Shown piece after piece: positions 1 through 12,938 of a DNA stretch of 64,000 bases. Numbering within the stretch: the stretch's first letter is position 1; each line of letters starts with the position of its first letter. Where the stretch lies: the NCBI RefSeq assembly GCF_040958095.1, contig NC_091172.1:22969753-23033752 (forward strand). The letters run 5' to 3'. This DNA is from Procambarus clarkii (lineage: Eukaryota > Arthropoda > Malacostraca > Decapoda > Cambaridae). The translations under genes were made by a program, and so were the position numbers. A model generated the notes under the pieces. It was given only the letters and a program-made list of their open reading frames with translations, was not told where the DNA came from and did no database searches.

Positions 1-1611
1 TTTTTGTATTGTATTTTTATTGGCAGAAGTAAATTTGTCAATTCCTGTCACCTCTAGTGTGGCATTTGTGGAGCTGCTGCGGCTTGGATTCAGGGTCGAT
101 TTTGCCTTGGCTTTGTTTCGCATGCTGTCTCATAGACCACTATTGCGCTGCCTGAACCTGTTTCATCTCTTGGCCAGGTTCTTTCTTTTCCTCTCTCCAC
201 TCTGTTTACAGTATCACCTTCTGTCCTGATTTTGCTTAGGTCTCTCTTGCCTCAGGTTGCTTGTTGGGTGAACTTTTTGCTCTCCTCCAACACCTCTGTT
301 TTTGTTCCTTTGGCCCTGTCGGATGGCTTGTTCATTGCTGCCGGCTCCTTTTTTTTCTGGTAGAGTCAGAGTCAGTTGGCTTCCAAAGGGCTCCCCTGGT
401 TGTTGTTGCTTGGTTGGTTCAGCTGGGGTTGGTTCAGTTCTTGAGTTGTCTTCAGTGGCAGTTTTGCCATTTCCTTGTGCTGCCGGTTCTGCCTCGGTGG
501 CCTTCTGTGGTTTGTATTGTCATCTTGGTCCCTTGTTCTGAGGTTCGTTCTCTGGTTCTTCGCAGTGTCATTTAGTGGCGCTAGCCTGTGGTCTTCCCTC
601 CTGCCCTTGATGTTTGTTTTTTTGCTGTTTCTTTGTCCATTCTAGGCTGTTCTTTGGAAGCAGAGTTTATGAAGCTTGCACAGGGATCTGGGACCCAGCC
701 TCATTTGCTGTGCCCAGGCCTCGGCACCTTTGTGTGGCTTTCGGTTGTGTCTTGCAGGATCTGTGGGTTCATTGTCTGACTGGCCTGGGGGGTCTGTCCA
801 CATTCCCATTCTTTTTACAGTTGTGCCATTCTTCAGCTGTCCTTGGCTGCTTTTGGGCATTTGGGGGTTTTGGGGATTGTCCTGCATTCTGGCAGCTCAA
901 TGTCTTCTCTCCGTGATTGGTCCCCAGCACCCTTGTTTAGTTTTGGGACCTGTTTTGCAGCTGTGTCTTGTTTTCATCTTTCTTTCTGCGGAGTTCCCTC
1001 CACTCTGGTTGGTGCTCGTTTGTTCCTTTTCCACAGGTAGTGAGATTCAGGGAACCAAAAGGAGCTTCCCCCCAGAAAATCAGCATTGAAAGTAATGAAA
1101 TACCAATTACTGGTTGAACCCTGGTGGCTCCCTGACACCGTTTCTCCCCCAAGGTGTCAGGAGGTTGTTTCCATCAATAGAACTGAGGGTGGAACAACCA
1201 GCTGACCAAGGCTACATCCCTCCCCTTCCCTCCCAATGAGGGGCGGGGTGGGGCAAATGAACTTGTGCAAGTTTCACGACTTTTTGGTCATTTAAATTGT
1301 TGGGGGAGTTCTTTTGGTGGTTCTTGAGGCTGTGGTCTTATTTATGATCGTTTGTTTTATTTCACTAACTTTCTGGATGCCTTACTCAATGGTAGCAGAC
1401 ATGAATAAATTCATAGAAATTCTATCATAAATACCATTGCTCCCTGCACCTCTTTAGAAGGGGGGCCAGGTTCTGGCTCATGATCTCCAGTAGGCCAAAT
1501 AGAACTCTGCAAATAATGACACCTAATAGTTTAGCACTATATCAGCATAGCTTCAGGAAACCAATGGGGCTCACCCAGAAAATGGCATTTCATTACATTC
1601 AACAATGGTTT
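1..1611 (+). repeat. Interspersed repeat family R1, copy a
   Basis: This is a long non-coding repeat also found at about 47.1-49.6, 50.6-51.9, 53.3-55.3 and 60.1-61.3 kb. The part from 1 to about 1,070 is T- and G/T-rich on this strand, with frames broken by stops. From about 1,070 to 1,611 there is a unit bounded by two inverted arms: one with TGAAAGTAATGAAATACC near 1,085, and its mirror with GGCATTTCATTACATTC near 1,583. Between them is a core with CCAGGTTCTGGCTC and AACTCTGC that recurs in every copy. The inverted arms suggest a cut-and-paste or foldback element, but I see no transposase. Several small open frames here are non-homologous low-complexity translations and are not called as genes. 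Confidence 0.6.
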
Positions 1612-3455
1612 TTTTAATTTATAACTAAATACACACCTCACCACAACAATAAATGACTGTACTAGTTTCTAACAAATGTAATGAATTTAAGTAGTAATGC
1701 CAGTTATTCTTTTATCTTCAATACAGTTTTTACAAATGTTTGACTTCCAGCAATAGTTGATTATGAAAATATATTTGAACATATATGTACTTCTGTTATT
1801 CTTAACCTATGATTACAACTATAAGTTGGCAAAGTAGTGATAGGCATGTTTCAAGGTTATGTTGCAACCATGCATTAAGAAGATAAATCTTAATGCAATA
1901 TGAAGGCTACATACAGTAATGTGAAATGATGCTCGTACTTTCTCAAGTCCTTAAAATTCAGGGAATTATTGCAATGCAGTCCACTGTGGTTGCAATTTCT
2001 TTAAAAGTCCATAATCCAAACATGCTTTACTGTGGTTGCCTCTGACAACCACTGACACCACCTGCCTTTAGGCTGGATAACCCTGTGAGTTAGAATTCAC
2101 TTGCGACTGAAGTGTTTTAGAAGAAAACAATTGGAAAAGTGAAAATTTCAACTACATTATCGGAAAAAACTAATTTCACCACGAAATGGTATAGTCACAA
2201 TGGTTAATACATGCTACATTACAGTTGTAGAAAACATAGCCCTGCAAACTCTCCATTTACAACAGTTGATCGGCGTACCAGTGGCGCCACCAACACCAAG
2301 CAGCTAGTTGTTGAACTATGGGTTTGTGTAGAAAATAAATTTTACATCTACTGTACCAGTATTTACTCTTTGGAAATTGTATTAATTTCTTCACATGTAC
2401 TTTTATTTTACAATAATTTAGTATATACTGTATTTCAATGTTTTATGTGTGTAAATGAAGAATGGCAAGCACATCTTGGTTTGTTTTTATTTATACTAGC
2501 ACATGGTACAACATACCGGTAGAAGTTTATGGAAATTGTTTCAGCAGTATTGGCATTTGATATCACTCTATATTACCAGCATTTCTGTAATAAATTTTTA
2601 ATACCATTGTGTTTCTGCTACTTGGTGCATGTTTATTTGTGTAGCCTATGAGTGATACCAACAAAAGAAACTTAGCCAATAGTTTATCAGAGACTAGAGG
2701 TTGACCTGGCTGCTGAAAGAACTAATTCTAGCACCTTAACCTTATGTGGTAAATATTTGTTAAGGTACCGTGTATATGAGATATCATAGTTTTTTGTTTC
2801 CATACAGTAGGGCAGGGGAAGCGGTGCTGCCTTATTTTGGGGAATCGTCCTAAGGGCCTAAATATAGGCCCAAACCTGAATTACACCTAAAAAATTTAGG
2901 GGTCGACCTTTGCACTAGATCGACTTGTACACCGGCATATATGTTGTGTGTGTGCGTGTGTATATACATACATACATATACACCTCTAATCCCTGAGGCT
3001 TATTTTAATAGCTAATTCAGAAAGTTATTTGAGCATCATTCCATCATTTATTGACAAATTGTAAATACAAATTTTACACTAGACAAAAAATATTCCTTCA
3101 TATTAAATTAATAACATTACAAAACTTAAATGTGAAGAATGAATTTTGCCTCTCACAGAGAATTAAAACATTGAGTGCACTTTAATATCTACTGCCACCA
3201 TAATTTATATTTCATAGCCATTCCACTCAGATATTTCTTAAACCAAGCTCATTGAAAGTCCCAGTGGACAGGATTATGAGTCATGGATATGTGATATTCC
3301 ACACTGGTGCGACAAAGATCTTTTCACAAGCCATTCTCGGGATTATACTGGTCATACGGAAGTATTGTACTGGAGAAAAGTTCAATCCAGCGTATGGTAA
3401 TTAAAGCAAGTTAATTCGTTCAATTTTTTACGAAGCCTTACTTGACATCACAGTG
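1612..3455. other. No recognised feature
   Basis: AT-rich sequence without a convincing exon. A short GT/AT-rich stretch lies near 2,943-2,985. A small imperfect palindrome (GGGCCTAAATATAGGCCC) lies near 2,855. I see no protein similarity. Confidence 0.4.
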
Positions 3456-6239
3456 ACTGCCAATTGCCAACCACTACTAGGTGATAGCACCTTCACCAAC
3501 CTTAGGTACCCTGCCTCAAGCCTCATAACATTCCTTCATTACTCATTCCCAGGATGGCTGGGCAGGCTTGTGACCAGGTTCAGTTATGTAAGTACCTTGC
3601 ATTCTATCTTTAGAAACCAACGTTTCATATACGCTTGAACTTGCAAAGGAAGTATATTTAGAGTTGATTTTGTATTGTTTGATACGTATTTTAAGTGAAA
3701 CTTGATCAGCCTGGTGACCAGACTCCTCTGTTCCAGTTTGGTTTGGCTTCAGCTGAGCACTCCTCAAGGACACTCAGGTTAGCTGTGTGTGTGGGCGAAC
3801 TGTTTGTTTACTTATCTAGGTCAGGCCTTGGCTAAGTTGTTCTTAGCTGTATTTCTATTTTTTTTTTCATGGGCTGTGTCCTTTTTTTATTTTATGGTCT
3901 GGTGTTCTCATCCTTCGTATGTCTCCTCTTTCCTGAAGAGTAACAGCAGGTTTTGGATAATGCAGAACATTCTTTCAGTCATTGAACTAGGTATTTTGGC
4001 TGAAATCCATGGCACACACTTCCTCTTGAGGAATGAAGGGTTGTAGTCATGCTTTTCAGCTTCTTGTGTGTAGTTTCTGGTGGACTAATTTCCCATGGAC
4101 ATGAAATTGCTGTCCGTTGGAGAATGCCTGTATGCCTTTCAGTTGACTTAGGGCCAGGGATTCATGAGCCTTAGTGGTGCCTTGGGTTCCTGTTTGATTC
4201 ACCAAAAAGGGAATAATCCTTGATTTGTCAGGGCCAGTGGGCTACCAGATGTTCTTGCCCCACTTTTGGGTCTTTAAACCTTTAGGATGCCTATTGGTAA
4301 ATGTTCATTTGTCCAAGATTCAGTGAACTGCTTGGCTTCTGGATGAGTAGCATGTCTTGACACTTTTGGGCTCATCCTTTTGGACTAAATCAGGCTCACT
4401 AGATTGTTCTCCATGATAAGCTCACCCAGGAGATTCTTACCATGGAGAACAAAGTCTTGGCTTACCTCATCAATTGGCTTACCTGGATTTAATGTCTGTA
4501 GCTTTGACTGTTAGCCCAAGATCTGGTGTTGGTGGTGCTGGGCAAATTTAACTATATCATCAACCAGCTGAAGTTCCAGATCCAGTCTTCACAGTATTTT
4601 CTGTGGTTGGAGCTCTTGTAGGACACCAAGATGGTCTCCACTTCCCTTCTGGAGACCATGCTAGTCCTGGGATAACACCACCTCTCACATTGGGAATCTT
4701 GAAAGTGTATTTGGCAAGCTGAACTTTACCTACATGGCATATTTGCTGGGTCATGTCCAACTAAAGATTTTAAATAGGCTTATCCATTATCCAATTTTGT
4801 TTATCACTGGTTATTACTGTAATTGGATTGGTTCTTATTTCTTTGTCCTTTGCCCTTGGGGGATCTCTTTTGGCTACCTCTATCTATAGTTTTTAGGGTT
4901 GAGTCCCTTGGTGAATTCTAGCTCTCTTGAGCTGTTTAATATTGCTTATAGCATGGGTTAAGGCGTTATTACCAGCTTCCATGATGTTGCCATTGAAGTT
5001 GGTATCTGACATTGGTGCAGGCTCACATCAACATTCAGGAAATTTATCATTACAAGTATTATTATCACACACCTTAAATATACTCTATGCTAAAAAAGAA
5101 GCATGTTGTATTATTGTCAGTAAAAAATTGTTGGAATTAAGCCAAAATCCTCATATCTAGTTCATTCTCATAGTTTGATATTCTCTAGCACACTTTAATT
5201 GCTATAAAGAAGTTTACATTGTACACAGAATGGTCAAGTTTAGTTAGTTGCAGGTGTATCCTTAAGCGTATGGCATACAGAAGTGTGAAACTGAAAGTGC
5301 TCTCGGCAATATCCTGTTATGACATATTAGCTTGGGTTCTGGCAATCCAGTCAAAAATATATTGCCCAATACCTCCCCAGAATTCCCAGACTGCACTATT
5401 AGTATTTCACTTGCAAGGCTCTTCTCTAGGACTAGTAATCTGCACTGCTCCAGTCGGGCCAAAGTTGTTCTGCATTGATCTTCGGTGTTTCAATATAGAG
5501 TACTGTACTGCCTGCCCTGTAACTTTGAAGATTCCATTCTACAGCTCAGGTAAGCTTTTACCCTATTATTATTGCTGCTGTGGAATAGCTCAGAAATCAA
5601 CCAACTGGTTTCAAAAAGATAATTTCAGAGCAATAAACACTGATGCCTTCATTCCTTCCCCAATTTCCCTGCTTTATCTTTGTTAAAATGTGGTGGGAAA
5701 CAAGGCAGGGGACCTGAGGTTGGTGTAGGTGCTGTCATATGGTGGTGGTTGAGTCTGGCACCTAGGTAGGCAACTAGCAGTTTGCATGAGAAGTATTTAA
5801 ATATCCTTGTAACGCCTGGCAGGGCTTGGTTAGGCTTTGAGTGCTTACTTGTCAGTTATTGAGGAATACTAGTAATGAAATCTCAGTCCATTCTCTGAAG
5901 TGTTCCCAACATCATTAAACTGATGTACTAAATTGTCCGAACCTAACCTAATGAGGACCCACGAATAGAAAATGGGAAATTACGTCAATTTTGCAAGCCA
6001 CAATGATTTTTAGTACAACAGTTTTTAAACCTTAAGATTTTAGCCTTGGGGGATTTATACATCAAAATACGATGTACTATTCGAGAGGACGATTTGTGAA
6101 GTCTATCACTTTAGGCCCTGCTACCTAATCATTTATTCCAGTTGCACTAATTACATCTCACAACACTCAAGTTCAAAATATTTTATCTTAAAGTTGTGGA
6201 TGAAAGTGGGGTCAACAAATTCCTCCTTTAATACATTCC
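3456..6239. other. Mostly unannotated; one inverted repeat pair
   Basis: A stretch near 3,467-3,522 (forward; contains GCACCTTCACCAACCTTAGG) reappears inverted near 5,697-5,760, so an older interspersed repeat is present at least twice. The longest open frame (5,219-5,686, 155 codons) has no recognisable domain, is cysteine- and isoleucine-rich, and looks like chance. I see no splice-supported gene here. Confidence 0.35.
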
Positions 6240-7725
6240 ACTTGCTGACTATCATACAGAATCAGAGAATTTCCTTACATCTCTATGACTTGATGTGTAT
6301 CCAGCTTCCACTGATGTCTTGTCTTACCTACTTTCAATTTAAATAGGCTGCCCTTGTCCATGTTCTCTCTTCCCTTCAATATCTTGAATGTAGTACTGTA
6401 ATCATAAACCCCTTTTTGCTCTTCTCTAAAGCATTGAAGCTGAGTTTTCTTATTCTGTCCACGTAGCCGAACCCTCTCAATTCTGGTATTAATCTACAGT
6501 AGTTACATACCTGTACTTTCTAAAGTTTCTTTTTGTGCTTCATGAGATATGGATTCCTTGCCACTGCTGCATATTCCAGTAATGGTCTTGCAGGCAGTGT
6601 ACATGGTTTGAAAATCTCCTTGTTTAGATTCTTATGTGCCATTCTTATGTTTGCCAACTTCTCATATGCCACTGATGTTATTCTGTTTATGTAACCTTTT
6701 GGTGGCTAGTGTTGGGATTATATCTACTCCTAGGTTTTTTCTCTTATTGCTTCTTGTAGTTGCTTTCCCAATTTTGGTGTAGTGCCTGTATCTCCTATTT
6801 CCTTTTCCCATCTGCATTACCTTAGTCTAATGTGGATTGAATTTTAGATTACATTTGTTTGTTCACTCCTGAAGTTTGCAGCAAAAGTCAAGCCTGGCCT
6901 CAGGCTAGGCTTGGGTAGTAAAACTCCCAGAATCCCATCAAACGGGTATCACTCAACAATCATCATTTTTTTCCCTTCGTTAATTTTGCATCATCTGCAA
7001 ATGTTGATATGTACAAAATAATTGGTAGTTATTTTAGTAGTTACATCAGTTACAAAAAGCAATGGGCTCTAGAACAGAGCCCTGAGGAACCCCACTTTCC
7101 ACTCCTAACCAGCCTGATATATTTCCTCTATGGTTATGACTAGTTCCTATCTGTCTGTACTCTCTTCCTTAGTTCAGTGGTTTCTCCCTTATCTCTGCTC
7201 ATCTCCATCTTATGTATTACTGTAATAATTTGTGAGGAACTGTATCAAAAGCTTCCTGGCAGTCTAGGAATTACAGTATATCAATCCTCCACTCTCTTGC
7301 TTTATTTTTATGACTGTCATATAATTAAATCATGTATGTTACTTGCACATAATTTTCTTCTTCTGTTGTGCCTCTGTTAAAAAATTTACCCTCTTCAAAT
7401 GCCCCCCAACAATTTTCCTTATGACTTTTATAGTATTCTCTGTAGGATGCATGTTAGTGACACTGATTTATGGTTTAGTGCTACATATATGTCTCCTTTC
7501 TTAATTACTGGAATTACATTTGTCTTTTTTCATATCTCTGGAAGCTCTCTTATTGAAAGCTTTAGTAAATGGGTAAAATAGAATCCCTTCAGTAACCACA
7601 GTAATATCTGGTTTGGTCCTACTGTTTTTGCTACATCCAGTTCCTGCAGGTGTATTTTTATCTCTTCTACAGTAACTTCAGTTCTATCTTGTATTGCTTC
7701 TGGCTATGTGTTCTCCAGTGCCTCC
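6240..7725 (-). pseudogene. Decayed CR1-like non-LTR retrotransposon (family B), RT region
   Basis: Read on the minus strand, the stretch near 7,260-7,000 gives the reverse-transcriptase landmarks CQEAFDTVPHKLL, then SGWLGVESGVPQGSVL-like text, then a remnant of the FADDAK box, with many stops and frameshifts. The section near 6,690-6,560 aligns by eye with 45,980-45,850, the intact C-terminal part of the same family, sharing the pattern around TATGCCACTGATGTTATTCT. It is therefore a very old copy of the element at 45.4-46.6 kb. No function is retained. Confidence 0.6.
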
Positions 7726-9400
7726 CTAGCACTAGTATGATTTGAAAAGAACAATTGAAAACATCTTTGTTACAAGAATGTGAAATATCATCCTGCCATA
7801 ACTATCATGATGCTTTTGAATAGAATCTTCAACAATCTTGTCTTAGGGAACATCAAAGTGTCATGCTGAGAAATGCATTTTTATATTCAATCAAAGCCTG
7901 ATTTTTCATCACTGATTGTGATTTTCCATATAAGTATTTTAATATAAAATGTCTATACTGTGGTACTGTCCTAACAACAGAGAATACTGTTGAGCATGGC
8001 AATAAAGACAGACACAGCACCATATATACTGTTGGGAGGTTAAACAACAGCAAATAATGTATATACAAATTAGCATACTGTTTTGAATAAAATACAAAAC
8101 AAATCTGGATATACTTTTGTATAAAAATAACACATTTTAATAACTAAAAAATCATTAACTTCTAAATAATAAATATTTGTAACTAAATTGTCAAAAACAT
8201 TGGGTATCAACAGATATAAAGAGTAAATTATATGTAGCTACATTAATGATATTACAGTACTGATTAGTTAATTTATGTTGCAAACTTTATTATCAACATG
8301 CACCCTATCTGAGTATCTTTCACATGAAATGCACTATCTTATAAAATAAATTTTTATAATTATTTTTTCTTAATATACAATGTAAGGTGCTTCATAATAA
8401 GTAAGTAATACCATATATGTAATGTCTCACCAAAGAGAAAGTATTATCTATAATGGTTAAAGTACCAGTTAAAATCTAGTCATTGTATGTGCATATAATA
8501 AATAAATAAATAATGGAAGTGACCTTCATGATCATTATTCAATATTTTAACTTATGGTTCTTTGTCTAGTCAGGTGTAGTTGGGTATATAATCCCAAATT
8601 TTTGTGTCCTCTGTCTGCATTTCCTTGATAATGTGGTGAAACATGAAAACGTTTAGAATTTTCTTTCACTTTCCTATTGGATACTTACACATAACAGAAC
8701 CACATGTTTTCGTCCACAGACAAAAACTGCACTACTACAGATAATTATGGACACCACAGGGTACTGTAAGATCACCAAGTGACAAGAAGGTGTAATCATC
8801 TTTAACAAGATATTTTGCAAATACAATTTTCATAGAAACTTGACAAAATAATTTTCAGTTACTATAAATGTCAAGTCACACATGGCCATTCAACTGTGAC
8901 TTTGGCAATGGTGCTAGATTTAAAGTCTTGTAAAGAATCAACTGTTAGATGAGTGCAACTCCTATCGACTGCCTATATATTATTCACGAGACATGATTAC
9001 TGCATTGATAAATTAACATTGAACAACAACTGCTAAAGCACATGACTAGAATTTGATAATGAAAAAATAAATTATTCACTTGTATGAACCATTCAGAATA
9101 CACTAGCTAAAATAATACACTACACATACATCTTGTAAAAATGAGAATTGTAAAACCTTCAACTTAAATAAGAGTGGTATTTTAATGAACTACTGAATAG
9201 TATAAAATTAAAATACATGACATGTTACTTCATCTGAGATACAAATATATTTAAATTGAATAGAGAGATGATGTGGGACTAATGAATAACACTTTGTGTG
9301 CAATTAATACAGCTTTCCAGTCACTTTAATACTTAATGGTATCAGTTAGTAATCTGGATGGGAAGGTTTGTTATTAGTTATTCTTGTTGCAACATCAGAG
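7726..9400 (-). other. Likely 3' UTR and flank of the zinc-finger gene
   Basis: This AT-rich, apparently single-copy stretch lies immediately downstream of the zinc-finger stop codon on the minus strand. A canonical AATAAA on the minus strand sits at 8,291-8,286, which would give a 3' UTR of about 1.1 kb. That placement is inference from a common hexamer only. No other coding signal was seen. Confidence 0.35.
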
Positions 9401-12400
9401 TTATTGACACAAAATCATTTGCTCTGTTATTTCTCTGTCTTCAATTTCTACTTCCTCATCATCATCATCATCATCATCATCATTATCCTCATAATATTCC
9501 TCTCCATCATCAATACCTACATCCTCTTCTATCAGTTCATCTTCAGGTTCACTCTTCACCTCAACACTAGAGCCCTCTGAGTCACTCGAAATGTTCTTAT
9601 CCAAATTAATGTCAGAAACAGACCTGGGATGATCATGTGTTTCCTGCTCTCCACTTTCACATTTGATTGGGTTCTTGAGACACACATGTGTGCTTACATA
9701 TACTTGGCGTTTGAACACTCGACCACACCAATTACATGGGAATCTCCTTGCTCCATGGCTGTGGAAAGTCTTGAGATGACTTTTGAGCGTTCCCCTTGTG
9801 CAGAATTTCTTTGAACAGGTGTTGCACTCATAATTTTTTATTCCCAAGTGCATATCAATATGGCGCCTGAGGTGAGCTTTGCGGTAGAAGCGGCTGCTGC
9901 AGTGATCACAGCGAAAGCGGCGTTCATCATCACCTCCATGTAACACAACATGTTTAGCTAAACATGATCGACTACGGAAACTACGCTGGCAATGAGAGCA
10001 GGTATATGGTTTTTCTCCAGTATGAATTCTTTCATGCATTGTCATATTATACTTTTGGAGGAATTTCATACCACAAAATCTGCAAGCAAATTGTTTTTCA
10101 CCAGAATGCACCTTTTCATGTTGTCTTAATCCTCCGGTTGTTTTAAAACGAAGTTCACATTTGTCACATTTATAAGGTCGGTCACTGCGGTGAGTTGCCA
10201 TATGAGCTGCTAGTGTACCAGATTCTCCAAAACACCGTCTACACTCTTGACATCGGAAGGGTTTTTCTCCTGTGTGCACTCGAACATGTTTCCTCATAGT
10301 GGATTTGTCTGAGAAAGCTTTATTACAATAAGTACATTTATATGGCTTCTTACCTAAATGTATATTCATGTGGATTTGTAGGGAGTATCTGGCAGTAAAG
10401 GATGTTCCACATTCACTACACATATAAGGCTTTTCACCTGTATGTGTTCGCATGTGATACTTGAGATGCTCTTTACGCCGAAATGTTTTACCACATACAC
10501 CACATGGTTCTGTTCGTCGATCTTCATGTATGTCTCTGTGTTTCTTAAAATTGCCTGGGAGACTAAATCTTTTTCCACAAACTTGGCACTGGTATGGTTT
10601 CTCACCTGTATGAGTTCGCATGTGTCGTTTCATACCAGTTTTATCACCAAAACTTTTTTGACAAAAGTAACAGATAATTAGGCCGTCTTTTTGATGATCT
10701 TCAAAGTGTTGAGCCAATGCCTCACCATTAGGACATTCAGTGTTACAATAAATACATGTTAAACTCTGAATTGTGTGAAGTGTAGAGGTAGCTGTAACCA
10801 GTGGCAAGTCAGTTTCAGGTTCCATGTTCAAAGTTCGCTTGAAGCCTCTAGGCAGTGCTGTTCCATTTTTCTTCACTTTATTAGGTTTGTTTAAGAGAGA
10901 GACGGGTTTGGATATTCCGCTATGTGGTTGGCTTGTTTGAATTTGAAATGCCTCACGGTTAGGACTTCCCAAGAGGATCCTGATTTTAAATGGACTAATT
11001 ATGTTAACACTTGGCATATTAAATTCACTAACCTCTTTCACCACCAATGTATCAGTGTTTTCAATAGAGGGCATGTGGCTGTCTTCATCTATCTGAAGAG
11101 GGCCGAGGGAGTCATCTGAACTGTGTGCATCATTGTTTTTTTCATCTCCTGTGATCTCTTCTTTGATAAGCCTAGCAAAGAGTCCTTTGCTGGTGCCTTC
11201 ATCATATCCCTCTTCTTTAATTTCCTTCTTTTTTACTCCAGTATCACTAATTATACTCAAATCATCATTAGAAAGTTTTTTAATTTCCTTGCTGAAGTCA
11301 TCAACTGTCATATCATTTTTAATGTCATCTATTGGTTCTTCCTTAATGCTCACATCACCAAAGATATCTCTGATGGATGGGCAGCGGTTAGTGCAGACCC
11401 CAGCTAGGCTGGATGAAGCTGTGGTATCCAAGTTTCTTTCAGAATGCTCAATATTTATCAACTGGTTGCTTGAATCCGAGACTCGGCGACATTTAATTTC
11501 CTTTCTATTTGTTAATCTACTTTCAATGCAACGAATGTCAGGTTTTTCATCAATATCCTCATATATGTTATTAATTTTAGATTTAAGAGCATCAGGAGAG
11601 ACTGCTCCTTCTGCACTTGAACTGAGATTTAGAGTATCGTCATCTAGTACAATGTACTCAACATCTCCAGAAAGTGTATTCATGATGGTGGGTAAAGACT
11701 CACATTCTCCAACTATGAGCAGCTCAGATTCTGGTTCATCTTGACACATATTTTTATCCTTTATGGCAGCATTCACTCTTAAGGATTTGCTTGCATGCAT
11801 CACCTTTTGATTAGGTAACTTCTGAGTATTGGCAGGTTTTCTCATATGCGGTCTACCTCTAGATTTTCCTCTCATGTCTGCAGTGGAGCAGATATTGACT
11901 GTACAGCCAGAAGAGCTTTTGGGATCTCTATTAGTAAAAATGTTAGTGTAGTTATTGATTGTGCAGAGGTCCCTGCAGCGGTGGTTGCTTGTCAAGTAAA
12001 CGTGGAGGCGTGGAGTCTGACACCCACACACCTTGCTGTGCTCCTGCAGCACTTCACACTTATATTCTATCTTTTCTATTGTCAGAGTGTCATGTGTTGA
12101 GGTATGCGTGGGAAAAAAAAAAACATTTCTTTCAGCTCTAATATTAATGTCTTTCTCTGTACTTTTGCAAGATGATTCAAAAGTCTTTGAGATTAAAAGA
12201 TCTCCACCAATCAATAGAGCATCTTTCCTTTGGTCAAAGGCATTATACGACTCTGAGTGTGCATGGTTAAAGTTTGTTAATATATAGACCTCATCAAACT
12301 GAGTGTCAGATTTATCTTTGTTATTAGATATTTGATGTGTTTTAGTTGGCTTGCTTAAAGAGTCCTGAAATTTGTCATTCCATCTATCTGATATTGGAAG

Positions 12401-12733
12401 ATTGATCAATACGTTTCTGAAGGTCCCAGCATTTGCCACAATTTGACAATGTGAAGCCCCAGAAATGGGGATTTCAAAGTCTTTTATTCCACTGGATATT
12501 TTACCTTGAATTTCTGAATTGCTCAAACTGATAACTGAGCCAGTTGTAGCACAAGAGATCTTATGGTAGCCAATGAGTTTCTTTTGTGATAATGATGCTA
12601 GTGATGGAAGAGGAGTTGAGGTAATAAAACACTTGGATGAGAGATACGACTTGCTCTTGATGTCAGATACACGTTTGCAGTGGAAGCCCCGGGTTTCATG
12701 TGACAAAGATAAATAAGAAGACTTACTGGGCAT
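9401..12733 (-). CDS. C2H2 zinc-finger protein, 13 fingers, main coding exon
   Basis: The open frame has 1,110 codons plus TAA. Residues 1 to about 657 lack a ZAD, BTB, SET or KRAB domain. They hold an AT-hook-like core (RGRP, about residue 292) and acidic clusters with SUMO-type sites (IKEEP, IKEEG, IKEEI; VKSEP lies after the fingers). From about residue 658 to 1,024 there are twelve C-x2-C-x12-H-x3/4-H fingers, many joined by TGEKP-type linkers. A thirteenth (CNWC, then a single His) lacks its last histidine and is C2HC-like or degenerate. The tail ends in a run of Asp/Glu encoded by an ATC/ATG trinucleotide repeat. The protein is likely nuclear and DNA-binding; its target and orthologue are unknown. 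An in-frame TAG lies 15 bases before this ATG, and a good 3' splice site (TTTTTCCTCAG) ends one base before it. The frame is therefore probably the second exon, entered from 12,939-12,952. An 11-base A run at about 12,113-12,123 (T in the gene) is a slippage-prone coding homopolymer. Confidence 0.93.
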   Translation of the reverse strand: MPSKSSYLSLSHETRGFHCKRVSDIKSKSYLSSKCFITSTPLPSLASLSQKKLIGYHKISCATTGSVISLSNSEIQGKISSGIKDFEIPISGASHCQIVANAGTFRNVLINLPISDRWNDKFQDSLSKPTKTHQISNNKDKSDTQFDEVYILTNFNHAHSESYNAFDQRKDALLIGGDLLISKTFESSCKSTEKDINIRAERNVFFFPTHTSTHDTLTIEKIEYKCEVLQEHSKVCGCQTPRLHVYLTSNHRCRDLCTINNYTNIFTNRDPKSSSGCTVNICSTADMRGKSRGRPHMRKPANTQKLPNQKVMHASKSLRVNAAIKDKNMCQDEPESELLIVGECESLPTIMNTLSGDVEYIVLDDDTLNLSSSAEGAVSPDALKSKINNIYEDIDEKPDIRCIESRLTNRKEIKCRRVSDSSNQLINIEHSERNLDTTASSSLAGVCTNRCPSIRDIFGDVSIKEEPIDDIKNDMTVDDFSKEIKKLSNDDLSIISDTGVKKKEIKEEGYDEGTSKGLFARLIKEEITGDEKNNDAHSSDDSLGPLQIDEDSHMPSIENTDTLVVKEVSEFNMPSVNIISPFKIRILLGSPNREAFQIQTSQPHSGISKPVSLLNKPNKVKKNGTALPRGFKRTLNMEPETDLPLVTATSTLHTIQSLTCIYCNTECPNGEALAQHFEDHQKDGLIICYFCQKSFGDKTGMKRHMRTHTGEKPYQCQVCGKRFSLPGNFKKHRDIHEDRRTEPCGVCGKTFRRKEHLKYHMRTHTGEKPYMCSECGTSFTARYSLQIHMNIHLGKKPYKCTYCNKAFSDKSTMRKHVRVHTGEKPFRCQECRRCFGESGTLAAHMATHRSDRPYKCDKCELRFKTTGGLRQHEKVHSGEKQFACRFCGMKFLQKYNMTMHERIHTGEKPYTCSHCQRSFRSRSCLAKHVVLHGGDDERRFRCDHCSSRFYRKAHLRRHIDMHLGIKNYECNTCSKKFCTRGTLKSHLKTFHSHGARRFPCNWCGRVFKRQVYVSTHVCLKNPIKCESGEQETHDHPRSVSDINLDKNISSDSEGSSVEVKSEPEDELIEEDVGIDDGEEYYEDNDDDDDDDDEEVEIEDREITEQMILCQ

Positions 12734-12938
12734 ACTGAGGAAAAACTACTTCCCTTATGATAAGTATTTGAGCACAACTCAGCACGATTGTTTTCTTTCA
12801 GTATAATGCATACTTACTAGATATATTTCTTATCACTATACAGTAATGACTTATGTCTTGGGAGATAAGAGATCACAGTAGATTGACTAGGATGACTAGA
12901 ATTTTCATATTGGGGGACGGTGATGGATGGTGCCTCAC

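Noticed and set aside
676-1089. 137-codon open frame as a membrane protein
   Set aside because: Hydrophobicity comes from T-rich repeat DNA; the same R1 repeat elsewhere does not conserve the frame.
5219-5686. 155-codon open frame as a gene
   Set aside because: No recognisable domain, no supporting splice or regulatory context, biased composition; likely chance.
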